NCBI RefSeq assembly: GCF_000298315.2
Contig: NZ_AEYE02000035.1
Coordinates: 434,001 to 498,000 of the forward strand
Direction of reading: 5' to 3'
Origin: Rhizobium grahamii CCGE 502
GTDB taxonomy: Bacteria > Pseudomonadota > Alphaproteobacteria > Rhizobiales > Rhizobiaceae
Length of the DNA: 64,000 bases
Position numbers and translations under genes: made by a program. Below, one piece after another: positions 53,414 through 62,110 of the stretch (its first letter is position 1; each line of letters opens with the position of its first letter). The notes beneath the pieces are model-generated. The model was given only the letters and a program-made list of their open reading frames with translations, did no database searches and was not told the origin of the DNA.

Positions 53414-54325
53414 ATGAGCCGCGATCCATATGAGCTTCTCGGCGTGAAAAAGGACGCCTCGCAGAAAGACATTCAGAGCGCATTCCGCAAACTGGCAAAG
53501 AAACTTCATCCCGATCTCAATCCGGGCGACAAGAAGTCAGAGGAACGGTTCAAGGAAATCTCGACCGCCTATGAGTTACTGAGCGACGAGGAAAAGCGGG
53601 GACGATTTGACCGTGGTGAAATCGACATCACCGGTGCCGAGCAAGCGCCTCGAAACTATTACCGTGACTATGCCTCCCAGGGAGGTGCTGGAAACCCCTA
53701 CCAAAACAGTGCGGGCTTTGCCGACTTCGGCGACCAGGATGATATTTTCTCGAGCTTCTTCTCCAGCCGCGCCCGGGGCGGCGTTCGAGCGCATGGTCAG
53801 GACCGCAACTACTCCATGGAGGTGGATTTCCTCGACGCTATCAACGGCACGAAGACCCAGATCAGGCTCCCCGACGGACCGGCCCTTGATCTTCAGATTC
53901 CGCCGGCCACGCGGGACGGTCAATCCCTTCGATTGAAAGGCAAGGGAGAGCCCGGGATCGGTGGTGGTCCGGCTGGTGACGCCTATGTGGAAATCAGAGT
54001 GCGCCACCATCCTTTCTATGTTCGTGACGGAGACGACATCCGTTTCGAGTTGCCCATTGGCCTTCGGGAGGCAGTGCTCGGAGGCAAGGTACGGGCGCCT
54101 ACACCCACCGGTTCAGTCAACCTCACATTGCCTCCGTATTCGAACACAGGGAAAGTCTTGCGTCTGAAAGGCAAGGGCGTGCCAAAAAAAGGTGGCGGAG
54201 CCGGTGACATCTATATTTCCCTGAAGATCATGCTGCCCGATTCACCCGACCAGCAACTGACCGAATTCATGATGAGCTGGAAGGCAGGTGAAGCGCAGGA
54301 TCCGAGAAAAGGCATGGGAGAATAA
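53414..54325 (+). CDS. cbpA: DnaJ-type co-chaperone (CbpA-like)
   Basis: The 303-residue protein has a J domain (residues 4-68, DPYELLGVKKDASQKDIQSA, with the HPD motif in KKLHPDLNPGD), a Gly/Ser-rich linker and the two C-terminal peptide-binding domains of class B DnaJ proteins (DAINGTKTQIRLPDGPALDL; LREAVLGGKVRAPTPTGSV; LRLKGKGVPKKGGGAGD). There is no zinc-finger region. It stimulates DnaK and binds unfolded clients, often in stress. The next gene, cbpM, begins two bases after its stop and should modulate it. Confidence 0.92.
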   Translation: MSRDPYELLGVKKDASQKDIQSAFRKLAKKLHPDLNPGDKKSEERFKEISTAYELLSDEEKRGRFDRGEIDITGAEQAPRNYYRDYASQGGAGNPYQNSAGFADFGDQDDIFSSFFSSRARGGVRAHGQDRNYSMEVDFLDAINGTKTQIRLPDGPALDLQIPPATRDGQSLRLKGKGEPGIGGGPAGDAYVEIRVRHHPFYVRDGDDIRFELPIGLREAVLGGKVRAPTPTGSVNLTLPPYSNTGKVLRLKGKGVPKKGGGAGDIYISLKIMLPDSPDQQLTEFMMSWKAGEAQDPRKGMGE

Positions 54326-54327
54326 CC

Positions 54328-54660
54328 ATGGATGATCTTGAATTCCGACGGTTCCTGAAGATCGACGTCACCGTTCTTGAGGTTTGGGTGGAACAGGGAT
54401 GGCTGCTGCCCCAGAGCCAAGATGGCGCACGCGATTTTCGCGACACGGATGTGGCCCGTGGGCGCCTTATCCTCGATCTTACGCAAGATATGGGCGTCAA
54501 CGACGCGGGCGTCGACCTGATCATGGACCTCATCGATCAAATTCACGGCCTGCGCGGGACCCTCCGAGACGTGCTGGCCGTCATGGCCGAACAGGACGAG
54601 GAAGTAAAACGCAGATTGCGCGGCAGGCTGGACGAGCTCTCCGGTACCGTCGGCCTTTGA
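54328..54660 (+). CDS. cbpM: CbpA modulator, MerR-like chaperone-modulator protein
   Basis: The 110-residue protein begins with a MerR-like helix-turn-helix segment (RRFLKIDVTVLEVWVEQGWL, RDFRDTDVARGRLILDLTQD) and continues with long helices (VDLIMDLIDQIHGLRGTLRD). This is the CbpM pattern: the protein binds the J domain of CbpA and blocks DnaK stimulation. It lies two bases after cbpA on the same strand, the usual arrangement. It is probably not a DNA-binding regulator despite its fold. Confidence 0.9.
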   Translation: MDDLEFRRFLKIDVTVLEVWVEQGWLLPQSQDGARDFRDTDVARGRLILDLTQDMGVNDAGVDLIMDLIDQIHGLRGTLRDVLAVMAEQDEEVKRRLRGRLDELSGTVGL

Positions 54661-54784
54661 GGCTTGCCTCGTTCTTCCCCCTGACTGAGACGGCAGAAGA
54701 CCGTCCTCTCAGCCGGAGGACATGGCCATCGCGAACGAATTTACTGCCGCGCATTCACGATCCCTTTGATAGGCTCGCTGAACG

Positions 54785-55027
54785 TCAGCAGTGGAATCGA
54801 TTGATGCTTGATTCCGTCTCACTGTTGGTGGGAACGACCGTGATAAGCGGAACACCTGCTTCAGCTGCAGCTCTTGTCAGCGCGGCACGCGCCTCCTGAG
54901 CTGTGAGGTTGCCTTGGATCGCATCAAGACAGGCCTTCGCGGCAGCCACGTATTCCTCGCCGTCGTCCAAAGGCCAACCACTAAGCTTCAGCAATCTCCC
55001 GGAGCGAGCTTGCGAGCCTGTGACCAC
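54785..55027 (-). CDS. DUF982-like small protein, N-terminus probably shortened
   Basis: From a GTG at 55027, 80 residues. The core LSGWPLDDGEEYVAAAKACL and IQGNLTAQEARAALTRAAAEAGVPL resembles the C-terminal two-thirds of DUF982, a family abundant in rhizobia with unknown function. The usual first beta-strand with VxVxxG and an EAL segment is missing. Just upstream another frame reads MNWRENADFIPLMHSAWSQA before hitting a stop, so a frameshift may have split a longer gene. Confidence 0.45.
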   Translation of the reverse strand: MVTGSQARSGRLLKLSGWPLDDGEEYVAAAKACLDAIQGNLTAQEARAALTRAAAEAGVPLITVVPTNSETESSINRFHC

Positions 55028-55162
55028 GCACTATGCATCAGCGGGATAAAATCAGCGTTTTCGCGCCAATTCATTACAAATCCACCTCCACATAGTGATT
55101 TCCTCGAAGCCCAACAACGCTCATTCCTTTTCGAGAGAAAGTAAATTTTACTCGCGCACGCC

Positions 55163-55399
55163 CTACCCTGACGGAACTCTATGATTATCTGACGTCCTCA
55201 TGACGCTACGAGCTTGGCGAGGCCGCGGGCCGTAATCCGCCGCAAGACCTCCCTTGCCCTTGAGATCGACGCGTACTGTCAGTCCCTCTCCTTGCATATC
55301 GACACGCGCCGGTCGGGCCACGTTAAAGCAACTGTCGCGTTCACTCTCAGGGCCTTGCACCAGTGTAGGGAGATGCTTTTGCTTCAGCTCGATATCCAT
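55163..55399 (-). CDS. possible small protein, function unknown (78 aa)
   Basis: ATG 55399 has AAAGG seven bases upstream. The product (MDIELKQKHLPTLVQGPESE onward, then VARPARVDMQGEGLTVRVDL) is polar, with a basic C-terminus and no recognised domain. The ribosome site is the main support; the coding pattern is not strong. Confidence 0.3.
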   Translation of the reverse strand: MDIELKQKHLPTLVQGPESERDSCFNVARPARVDMQGEGLTVRVDLKGKGGLAADYGPRPRQARSVMRTSDNHRVPSG

Positions 55400-55602
55400 T
55401 GGCTACCTTTCCAGGTTTGCAAACGGAGATCCGGGCACCCGCAAGGCGCTACGCCGCTCTGTTGATGCCTCTTTTTGACGAGAAATCCTTGCTGGGAAAT
55501 GCCGAGATTTTGCGTGAGCTGCCAGGTGCCAAGCGCAGATCGGCGCCCCCCGGCCGCGGCTGCCGGACAAGGGCCGTCGGACGAAAAATAGCCTCGTACA
55601 AC

Positions 55603-56706
55603 TCACGTACGGAACAGATTCTTGTACTGGGAGGGCTGCGATCTCAAGTATTGTGGAGGAGCCGATACCTGGCCTCCAAGGGCGGCGGCCGCGTGCCAAG
55701 GCCAGCGAGGATCGTAGAGTGCGGCCCGTGCAATTGCGATCAGATCCGCGTCGCCAGTAGACACAATCGCTTCAGCTTGGGCGGGCTCGGTTATCAATCC
55801 GACAGCCACGACTGGGATTTTGACCTCATTCTTGATAGTCCGTGCAAGTGGGACTTGGTAGCTTGGACCCACGGGGATTGATTGCTTGGGATGCAGCCCC
55901 CCGCTCGACACGTGGATGGCATCACACCCCCTCGCCTCAAGCGCTTTCGCAAAGGCAATCACTTCCGCTATTTCCAGGCCTCCCTGGACCCAGTCGGTCG
56001 CCGAAACCCTCATCGTAACCGGTCTGCCCGCCGGGAATGCGCTTCTAACCGCGTCGAAGACTTCCAATGGAAAGCGCATTCGATTTTCGATGGTGCCGCC
56101 GTAGTTGTCATTTCGCGAATTGGACAGTGGAGAAAGGAATTGGTGCAAGAGATAGCCGTGCGCACCGTGTATCTGGACGGCATCGATGCCGATATTGGCG
56201 GCGCGCATTGCCGCTGAGGCAAAGGCATTGCGAATGCGTTCTAAACCACCCTGATCCAAAGCCGTAGGCGGCACGTCGTCTGAACTGAACGCCACGGCGG
56301 AGGGCGCCTCAGTTTGCCACCCATTTGGGTGATTAGGCGGGATCTGCTTGCCGCCGATCCATGGGATATTGGTTGACGCTTTGCGACCGGCGTGAGCGAG
56401 CTGAATTGCAATCGGCACATCGGAATACCGGCGCACCCCCTCTAGCGTCCGGGCCAAGGCGACTTCGGTTGCGTCATCGTACAGCCCGACATCAGCGTAG
56501 GTGATACGCCCCTCTGGCACTACGGCGGTAGCCTCTATGGTTAGCAATCCTGCTCCTGACAGAGAGAGCTGACCCAAGTGGATGAGATGCCAGTCGGTCG
56601 TGCATCCATTCTCCGCTGAGTATTGGCACATCGGAGCGATGACAATCCGGTTTGCAATTTCCAGCCCGGCTACGCGAAAAGGGGTGAAAAGAACAGGATT
56701 TGGCAT
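55603..56706 (-). CDS. Old-yellow-enzyme NADH:flavin oxidoreductase (YqjM-like)
   Basis: The 367-residue FMN TIM barrel has OYE marks: NRIVIAPMCQYSAENG (Cys/Tyr of the YqjM class), AIQLAHAGRKAS, VQIHGAHGYLLHQFLSP, NDNYGGTIENRMRFPLEVFD, the MRVSATDWVQGG segment and DLIAIARAALYDPRWPWHAA at the FMN phosphate site. Such ene-reductases reduce C=C bonds next to carbonyls or nitro groups, with NADPH, as a defence against electrophiles. ATG 56706 follows AAGGAA; the frame to 56796 has no better site. It stands alone. Confidence 0.93.
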   Translation of the reverse strand: MPNPVLFTPFRVAGLEIANRIVIAPMCQYSAENGCTTDWHLIHLGQLSLSGAGLLTIEATAVVPEGRITYADVGLYDDATEVALARTLEGVRRYSDVPIAIQLAHAGRKASTNIPWIGGKQIPPNHPNGWQTEAPSAVAFSSDDVPPTALDQGGLERIRNAFASAAMRAANIGIDAVQIHGAHGYLLHQFLSPLSNSRNDNYGGTIENRMRFPLEVFDAVRSAFPAGRPVTMRVSATDWVQGGLEIAEVIAFAKALEARGCDAIHVSSGGLHPKQSIPVGPSYQVPLARTIKNEVKIPVVAVGLITEPAQAEAIVSTGDADLIAIARAALYDPRWPWHAAAALGGQVSAPPQYLRSQPSQYKNLFRT

Positions 56707-57324
56707 GGTATTCCTTATCTTTGCGAGGGGAGACTTCGTTTCAGGAGGCCAGGATAAGTCAGCCTCGGCCCAATTCGGCATCATATTGTCTGGCACTGGG
56801 CATTATCGCAACGTCTCCAGTCGACGGATAGCAATCACCGCAAACCGGAATCAACAATGAGCAGAAGAAATACTTAATCGCCGACAACTACAAGAGCACG
56901 ACGGACGATACTCTGCGGTCTGAACGCGGCAAGGTGAGCCGCAGTATCGTTTCCTTTTTACCCCCTTCCTCTCGAGCCCCCGCACGCCTTGCTTTCAATC
57001 GCGTAGGCTCAAGGAAAAGCTGACCACAACACTGAGGCACAAGGGCAACAGCACGCTTTACCTGAAACACGGTAAAAAGACCGAGCAACAACGAAACATC
57101 ATAGACGCACTGATGAAGTCAGTCGCGAATGAGCCGAATTCTCGCAAGGCTGAGTGAGTGAGAGAGCTATGTCAGCACGTGGTGTTGTGGTGTCAGTCGC
57201 TGGATTTTAAGATCGGCAGCACATGGCGCTGAGGGAGACAGCCGTCTTACGTGAAAGGGGCGTACAATTTTCGCAGGAGAAGCCCAAATCCGGCCTCGAA
57301 GAACTCTGACGGCACTCGGGGGCT
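56707..57324. other. long intergenic stretch, no gene supported
   Basis: About 620 bases. A + strand frame near 57010-57157 reads LTTTLRHKGNSTLYLKHGKK and ends NSRKAE, open upstream for 30 or more codons but without a usable start. It may be the tail of a lost gene. I see no hairpin, tRNA or repeat. The left part, near 56710-56760, must contain the promoter of the OYE gene. Confidence 0.4.
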
Positions 57325-57558
57325 TTAGTAAGCCGAAAACTTCACCGTCACGCCGCGCTGACGAAAGTAGGCCTGCATCAGCTTCCTCCCCGAACGATTG
57401 TTCTGCACGAGCCTAGCGGGGTCGAATACAGCCTCTTTCAAACCCGCCCGTGTCAGCGCCGCCTTGAGAGCTGCGATATGCGCATCAATTTCGGCGTTGT
57501 CTGCATGAAGCGCTTCATAGACGCGGTTTGTTGCATCTTCGACGGTCGGTTCGCTCAC
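57325..57558 (-). CDS. small conserved protein, function unknown (77 aa)
   Basis: A GTG at 57558 follows GGAG by seven bases. The product begins MSEPTVEDATNRVYEALHAD, is helical and charged through LKAALTRAGLKEAVFDP, and ends in a basic segment (GRKLMQAYFRQRGVTVKFSAY). I recognise no domain; the length and helix-rich character fit small rhizobial orphan proteins. No partner gene is nearby. Confidence 0.55.
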   Translation of the reverse strand: MSEPTVEDATNRVYEALHADNAEIDAHIAALKAALTRAGLKEAVFDPARLVQNNRSGRKLMQAYFRQRGVTVKFSAY

Positions 57559-57952
57559 GATTACACTCCGGATGTTATTTGTCTGCCCTTAGCACATTGT
57601 TTGCCCTTATTGTGCTGAAAGACCCGCGTGAATGCGGAGCGATCGATTCACGTTGCTCCCACCTTGAAGCAACGGTTCAGGCCTGGGCGATCGCCGAAAA
57701 GACTTTTGATAAACGCAGTTGTCAGAACCCACCAATTCGCGTATATCGTGTATGACTGCAACGCTTAGGTGTCTCTCTCGCACCTCCGCAGCAGTTGTTC
57801 CCCTCGAAGGTTCCGGCCTTCGCACCTCCGGCCCTCGCAATTCGATGGGCCTTTTTTCTGATCTTTGTCGATCGTGGTAGTAGTGGAACCCGCCTTACGT
57901 TGAGCGGCATGTATCCACCATGGAAACGTGTGGTCGGGAATGGGTGAGCGAA

Positions 57953-58714
57953 CTAGAATAGTCTCCCTTGCGACGGTCCAACGACAACGACTAATTCCTT
58001 TTCACCGCGCCGGCTCAACTCGGTTTCCGCGCTGAACTTGATATCAGGGTCTCGCGCGAGTGACATTTCACGAAGCATCTCAACGCTGAGACGATCCCAG
58101 GTTTTGCCGCGCTCGGCACCCGACGGCACCCGAGGCAACGATCCAGGTTCCAGGCTCCAAGCCACGAGCTGGTCGATCGAGACTTCGTTGAGCATATCTC
58201 GTAGGCGATGGGCCGTAACATATGCATCCGGCATTGCTCGATGCGCCGGGAGACCGATATCGCGATCAAGCCCCACCGGCACGCGCTGATACCGCAGCAT
58301 CTGATTGGAGAAACTGGTAAGCTGGGGCCATAGCCGCATCGAACATTTCCAGGTACAGATCCAGGGGCTCCCGCCGGTGAGACCCGGGGTGCAGTAGCGT
58401 TGCTCAAAAGCTGATCGATGTGCCGTTAGCAGCTTGACTCCGGCCCCGGGTCGCAAAATGCTGGATGCCACCTGCCGCCAATACGGTGCCGTTGCGACAT
58501 CCGCATCCACAATGTGGTAAATAGCCATGGTTTCGACAGCGATGGGACGACCGGGATTGACCATTAAAGCTCCCCGCTCCTGCTCGATACGCCAGCGGCC
58601 ATCGGGCCCGAGGCCAACGTCCTGCCAACCTATTTCGCAGACGTCGTTCTTGCCATTGCCCGCGGTTTCGAGGTCGATGACACGAACCCGAAAATCACTA
58701 TTCAAAACTGTCAT
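57953..58714 (-). CDS. 3'-5' exonuclease, DnaQ-like (DEDD superfamily)
   Basis: A 253-residue protein with the DEDDh exonuclease elements: VRVIDLETAGNG (Asp/Glu pair of motif I), MAIYHIVDADVATAP, LLTAHRSAFEQRYC (motif II, with Glu in place of the usual Asp) and PAHRAMPDAYVTAHRL (motif III, His and Asp). Members degrade single-stranded 3' ends or proofread. The SPWICTWKCSMRLWP and SNQMLRY segments match a mobile-element or phage-linked exonuclease family. The C-terminal 80 residues after LSLARDP are an extension. It stands alone; the motif II change may reduce activity. Confidence 0.8.
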   Translation of the reverse strand: MTVLNSDFRVRVIDLETAGNGKNDVCEIGWQDVGLGPDGRWRIEQERGALMVNPGRPIAVETMAIYHIVDADVATAPYWRQVASSILRPGAGVKLLTAHRSAFEQRYCTPGLTGGSPWICTWKCSMRLWPQLTSFSNQMLRYQRVPVGLDRDIGLPAHRAMPDAYVTAHRLRDMLNEVSIDQLVAWSLEPGSLPRVPSGAERGKTWDRLSVEMLREMSLARDPDIKFSAETELSRRGEKELVVVVGPSQGRLF

Positions 58715-59030
58715 ATGACCGCCAAAGCCTGCCTCGGGTGGGGCGCCCCTCTGGATCGACGATGCCGCCGATCATCGGCCGAAGCAAGCGTCCGCTTCGA
58801 GCGCCACCGTCCGAACGCCAGCAAGGCTCGTGGTTGCAGCGACTTTATCCCAGCGTGGAACTTTCCGCCGTATCAGTGGTTTTGGCTTTCGACGCATGGC
58901 GGATGTTGTTGCACCTGACTGTTTTCCCAACTTCAGTCAATCACTAGCCCGGAGCTGCCCGCAGCACCGGGCTCTGTTATAGTAATGAGACTTCAGCCGA
59001 CCCGGGCTTGTACTCTGAGACGGATTCCCA
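58715..59030. other. intergenic stretch, no gene supported
   Basis: About 316 bases. Short open frames on both strands have no ribosome site or familiar composition. It probably holds the promoters of the exonuclease (-) and the following small gene (+). Confidence 0.4.
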
Positions 59031-59318
59031 ATGGCTCTACACCTGCGCCCAGACCTCCCCCCATTCATCCAGGACGAGAACGGTCACATCCCAATGACCG
59101 ACGCAACGGCAAATTGGCTGGTGATTGTGACAAGGGAGGCCCTTGAAGGAGTAGCATCCCCGGCCGACTCATCTCAAGACAGGCTGCTATCGTACATCGA
59201 TACGTTCGGTAAGGTTGCTACTTTCAAGTTGGAGCATGGTCGCGCCGGAAAGGAGCAAACGATCTGGGTTCAGATGGAAGACGTCACGGAATGGCGAAGG
59301 ACTGGGTCAGTGTTGTGA
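59031..59318 (+). CDS. DUF1488-like small protein (95 aa)
   Basis: The product starts MALHLRPDLPPFIQDENGHI and contains NWLVIVTREALEGVASPADS, LLSYIDTFGKVATFKLEHGR and a final beta-strand TIWVQMEDVTEW. The REALE segment with a following long helix is reminiscent of DUF1488 proteins, common in rhizobia. Only the middle is similar, so the family call is tentative. The ribosome site is poor. It stands alone in a region of decay. Confidence 0.45.
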   Translation: MALHLRPDLPPFIQDENGHIPMTDATANWLVIVTREALEGVASPADSSQDRLLSYIDTFGKVATFKLEHGRAGKEQTIWVQMEDVTEWRRTGSVL

Positions 59319-59526
59319 TTCCGGTTTCGTCAAGAGCTGGAAGCGACCGGCTTGGGACAGTTCACCGCCTGGCTTCCCTCAGAAACCAATCCCGGAAGGC
59401 GATTACTTTGGGCGAGTGCTGCCGGTTCTCTGAATAGACACGCCAGAACTTTCTTCTGCTGGCGGACAGATGGAACAGCCGCACCAATCGGCCGGACTCC
59501 ACCGCGCCAGTCGAGTCTCATCTTGA

Positions 59527-60097
59527 TTGGGCTCTTCCGCATATTTGGTGCAGGCCGAGGTCTGCGATGTACCTCGGCCTGCTAGCGGTTTCGCCATGGG
59601 TTTTCAGGGGCCAATTCCGCAGCATTTCTTGAACTTTTTTCCTGATCCACACGGGCATGCCCGGAAACCGAAAGCTGCGGCGCATGTTCGTAAATATGCT
59701 TCGGGAAACACTTGGCCTTCGCATTACAGGATTGCGGGTGCTGACCCAGAAGCCATGCACGTCTTCGCCGGGATGGCGGTCGCCAGGAACGGCTCCTTTC
59801 TCGCTTGGAGGATTGTTGCTGTTTCTTCAGGTCTGCGGTCCATCGGTAAACAGTGGCACGGCTTCCTTTAAATCCCTGGGATTTGATCTCGGACAGAAGC
59901 TGCCGACCGTTGCGACATCCTTCGTTCCAACGTCGAAGAAGATAATCCTGGAACCCCACAACTCTACGGAGCGAGATCGACGGTGATTGTCAAGGCGACT
60001 TGCACGGTCAAGGAATTGCCCCGCTTACACCAGGGTTTATCAACGCTGACATCGAGACCGTGCAGCACGACAATCAAGGGCTCTTCCGCGCATATTT
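59527..60097. repeat. two copies of a ~24-base direct repeat flanking the ISL3 remnant
   Basis: GGGCTCTTCCGCATATTTGG continuing TGCA (about 59529-59552) recurs at about 60078-60103 as GGGCTCTTCCGCGCATATTT then GGTGCA, differing by a two-base GC insertion. The copies are ~550 bases apart and bracket the decayed transposase. They may be duplicated element-end or host sequence; no function is proven. Confidence 0.4.
59582..59959 (-). pseudogene. ISL3-family transposase, decayed fragment
   Basis: The frame from 59959 reads GFQDYLLRRWNEGCRNGRQL, EIKSQGFKGSRATVYRWTAD and SWRPPSRRRRAWLLGQHPQ, which is the central HTH-like and DDE-proximal region I recall for ISL3 transposases. After that the similarity ends and the frame changes. 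The N-terminal zinc-binding part and the rest of the catalytic core are not present, so this is a remnant without activity. It lies between short direct repeats. Confidence 0.55.
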
Positions 60098-60265
60098 GGT
60101 GCAAGAGGATTCACGTATGGCACGAATACGGTCATAGATTCGGAATCGTAGTCTATGCAGTGGCTACTTGCGTGACAGAGCGGCCTTCCTCATATGGTGC
60201 ATCGCAGCCAGCCTTGCCTCCAGTTGGCACCTGCTTTAGCTCATTTGGGAAATGGAGGAGGAAAA

Positions 60266-60733
60266 ATGATTTTCCTAATAGTTGCCGTCCCGATAATTAT
60301 TGTATGTTTTCTTCTTTTCCCCAGACCTACTCTGACGGCGTTGGTTTTATTCCTTTGCGTAGGCGCAGTCGTCGGCGTTTATATCTATGTGCAGCAATCC
60401 GACAGCAGTGGGCTAGCCGGTATGGTGTCTGGTACCAGCACTGGAGCAAGTGCCTGCGATGACCCGGCGCGAACTGTTCTCGTCAAACTGTCGAATGCGT
60501 CAGACAGACAATTAAACGTCGTCCGTTTCCGGTTGATCGCGAAACGTCCAGGCTACAGCAACGAACTCTATTCAGACTACTTCACCAGCAATAAGATTAT
60601 CGCACCGCATAGCGTCTTCGAGACCTGCTGGGCCCTCAACCAATACCGAGGCCTTGAGACATTGCCGGGCAAGCCTTTGGCTAGTGATTTCGAATGGTCG
60701 GTTGAGATCTCGTCAGTGGAATTTGCTGGCTGA
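60266..60733 (+). CDS. membrane protein with soluble C-terminal domain, function unknown (155 aa)
   Basis: ATG 60266 has a strong GGAGGAGG upstream. Two hydrophobic helices (residues 2-17, IFLIVAVPIIIVCFLLF, and 22-41, LTALVLFLCVGAVVGVYIYV) anchor a C-terminal ~100-residue domain (DDPARTVLVKLSNASDRQLN, FRLIAKRPGYSNELYSDYFT, ETCWALNQYRGLETLPGK) with a beta-sandwich-like pattern. I recall similar rhizobial membrane proteins but no named family. Two Cys in the soluble part may pair. It stands alone. Confidence 0.65.
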   Translation: MIFLIVAVPIIIVCFLLFPRPTLTALVLFLCVGAVVGVYIYVQQSDSSGLAGMVSGTSTGASACDDPARTVLVKLSNASDRQLNVVRFRLIAKRPGYSNELYSDYFTSNKIIAPHSVFETCWALNQYRGLETLPGKPLASDFEWSVEISSVEFAG

Positions 60734-60841
60734 TTCGGATGGGATGTCGCCGGCTCAATCGGCGTCAGTTCGGGGACACCGTCCCATTGCCGGTGACGGC
60801 GGCGCCATCAAGTTCTCGGCAAACGGAATACAATAGCGTTG

Positions 60842-60855
60842 ACTAATCAATTAGT
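60842..60855. promoter_or_regulatory. operator candidate for the ArsR regulator
   Basis: ACTAATCAATTAGT at 60842-60855 is an inverted repeat (six-base arms ACTAAT/ATTAGT around CA), 19 bases before the ATG at 60875. ArsR-SmtB proteins bind such short AT-rich palindromes near their own start. Confidence 0.5.
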
Positions 60856-60874
60856 ATGGGCTAATCGTTGTAGC

Positions 60875-61204
60875 ATGGCCGATACTGAGATCATCACCGC
60901 TGTCATGCGAGCCCTTGCCGATCCGACGAGGCGCGCCGTGTTCGAGCGTATCGCCAACTCCGAAGAAATCACCGTCGTCGAGTTAACCCGCGGCAGTAAT
61001 GTTACGCAGGGCGCCATCTCGCAGCATCTCAAAGCCCTGAAAAAGGCTGGCCTCGTAAGCGAGCGACCGGAGGGGCGTAATGTCTACTACCGTGCCCATC
61101 AGGGTGGGCTTGAGCCGCTGGCCGACTGGATGAACCACTATCGCGTCTTCTGGCGCGAACGCTTCACCGACCTCAGAGATTTGCTGAAGGAGATCGACCC
61201 GTGA
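60875..61204 (+). CDS. ArsR-family transcriptional regulator
   Basis: A 109-residue winged-helix regulator: MADTEIITAVMRALADPTRR at the N-terminus, then VTQGAISQHLKALKKAGLVS (recognition helix) and the wing GRNVYYRAHQGG, followed by a LADWMNHYRVFW helix as in ArsR proteins paired with SRPBCC genes. No metal-binding Cys motif is present, so it is of the non-metal type. It overlaps the next gene by four bases (GTGA), so the two are coupled; an upstream ATG frame from 60839 is unlikely because the operator sits there. Confidence 0.88.
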   Translation: MADTEIITAVMRALADPTRRAVFERIANSEEITVVELTRGSNVTQGAISQHLKALKKAGLVSERPEGRNVYYRAHQGGLEPLADWMNHYRVFWRERFTDLRDLLKEIDP

Positions 61205-61681
61205 ATGAAATTGTAAGTCCGCAAACTGAGACTATTGTCCTCGATGAGGTCTTTCCGCATGCCCCGCACGTTATTTGGAAAGCCCTGACATCCGGCGACT
61301 TGATGGGCCGATGGCTTATGCCGCCGAAGGGCTTCGAGCCCGTCGTCGGTAACCATTTCACCTTCCAGACAACCCCGTCTGGTGAATCGGGACGGGGTCA
61401 TCCGATGCGAAATCCTTGAGGTCTTGCCAGATGAACGGTTCTCCTACGTCTGGCATGGTGGGCACGAGAGCAACGACGGCTATGGATCAAAACTGGAGAC
61501 GGTCGTCACCTTCAGTCTTTCGAAGGCCGAGCAAGGCACTCGCCTTCGCCTTGTCCATTCAGGTTTCGTGCTTCCCAAAAACGACACCGCTTATCGCAAC
61601 ATGAGCGAAGGGTGGAAGAAAGTGGTCAAAAGCCTCAAAACTGTGGTCGCCGACGAGGCGTCTCCACAAACCCTGCATTGA
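61201..61681 (+). pseudogene. SRPBCC/AHSA1-type protein gene split by a frameshift
   Basis: The first frame from GTG 61201 gives the N-terminal half of an SRPBCC protein (DEVFPHAPHVIWKALTSGDL, MGRWLMPPKGFEPVVGNHF). After TTPSGES the frame is wrong, and a second frame continues the same protein as DGVIRCEILEVLPDERFSYV and LRLVHSGFVL, ending NMSEGWKKVVKSLKTVV. One extra base near 61390 in the run TCGGGACGGGG accounts for it. Together they give ~160 residues, a normal length. It is translationally coupled to the ArsR gene. A sequencing error would make it intact. Confidence 0.7.
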
Positions 61682-61696
61682 AAAGAGGAGATCCGC

Positions 61697-62110
61697 ATGA
61701 GCGAATCCTACACCGGTGGATGCGCCTGTGGTGCAATCCGCTATGACGTCTCCGGTGAGCCCGCCGTCATGGTCGAGTGCCAGTGCCGCCAATGCCAGCG
61801 TGACAGTGGCACAGGCCACCAATCCCACCTGACATTCGTCGCCGCAGAGGTGAAACTGCATGGGGCCGCATCGCATTGGCAGACGGTCGGGGACGGAGGT
61901 ACCGTAAAACGGCGTGGTTTCTGCCCGACGTGCGGTTCGTCGGTTTACCTTACATTTCCCGATATGCCTGAGGTGTTTATCGTAACGCCGGCAAGTCTGG
62001 ACGATCCAAGCCGCTACAGTCCACAACTTGTGTCCTGGACCACAGCCGGACATGCTTGGGACTACCTTGACCCGGCCTTGCCGAAATTCGACAAGATGCC
62101 TGCGAGGTGA
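61697..62110 (+). CDS. GFA-family zinc protein (glutathione-dependent formaldehyde-activating type)
   Basis: A 137-residue protein with the GFA zinc sites: CACGAIRY near the N-terminus, then CQCRQCQRDSGTGHQSHL and the pair RGFCPTCGSSVYL, followed by VFIVTPASLDDPSRYSPQLV. The family includes Gfa, proposed to join formaldehyde and glutathione; most members have other or unknown substrates. It lies 16 bases after the SRPBCC gene with AGAGGAG upstream, so it belongs to the same ArsR-controlled transcript. Confidence 0.88.
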   Translation: MSESYTGGCACGAIRYDVSGEPAVMVECQCRQCQRDSGTGHQSHLTFVAAEVKLHGAASHWQTVGDGGTVKRRGFCPTCGSSVYLTFPDMPEVFIVTPASLDDPSRYSPQLVSWTTAGHAWDYLDPALPKFDKMPAR

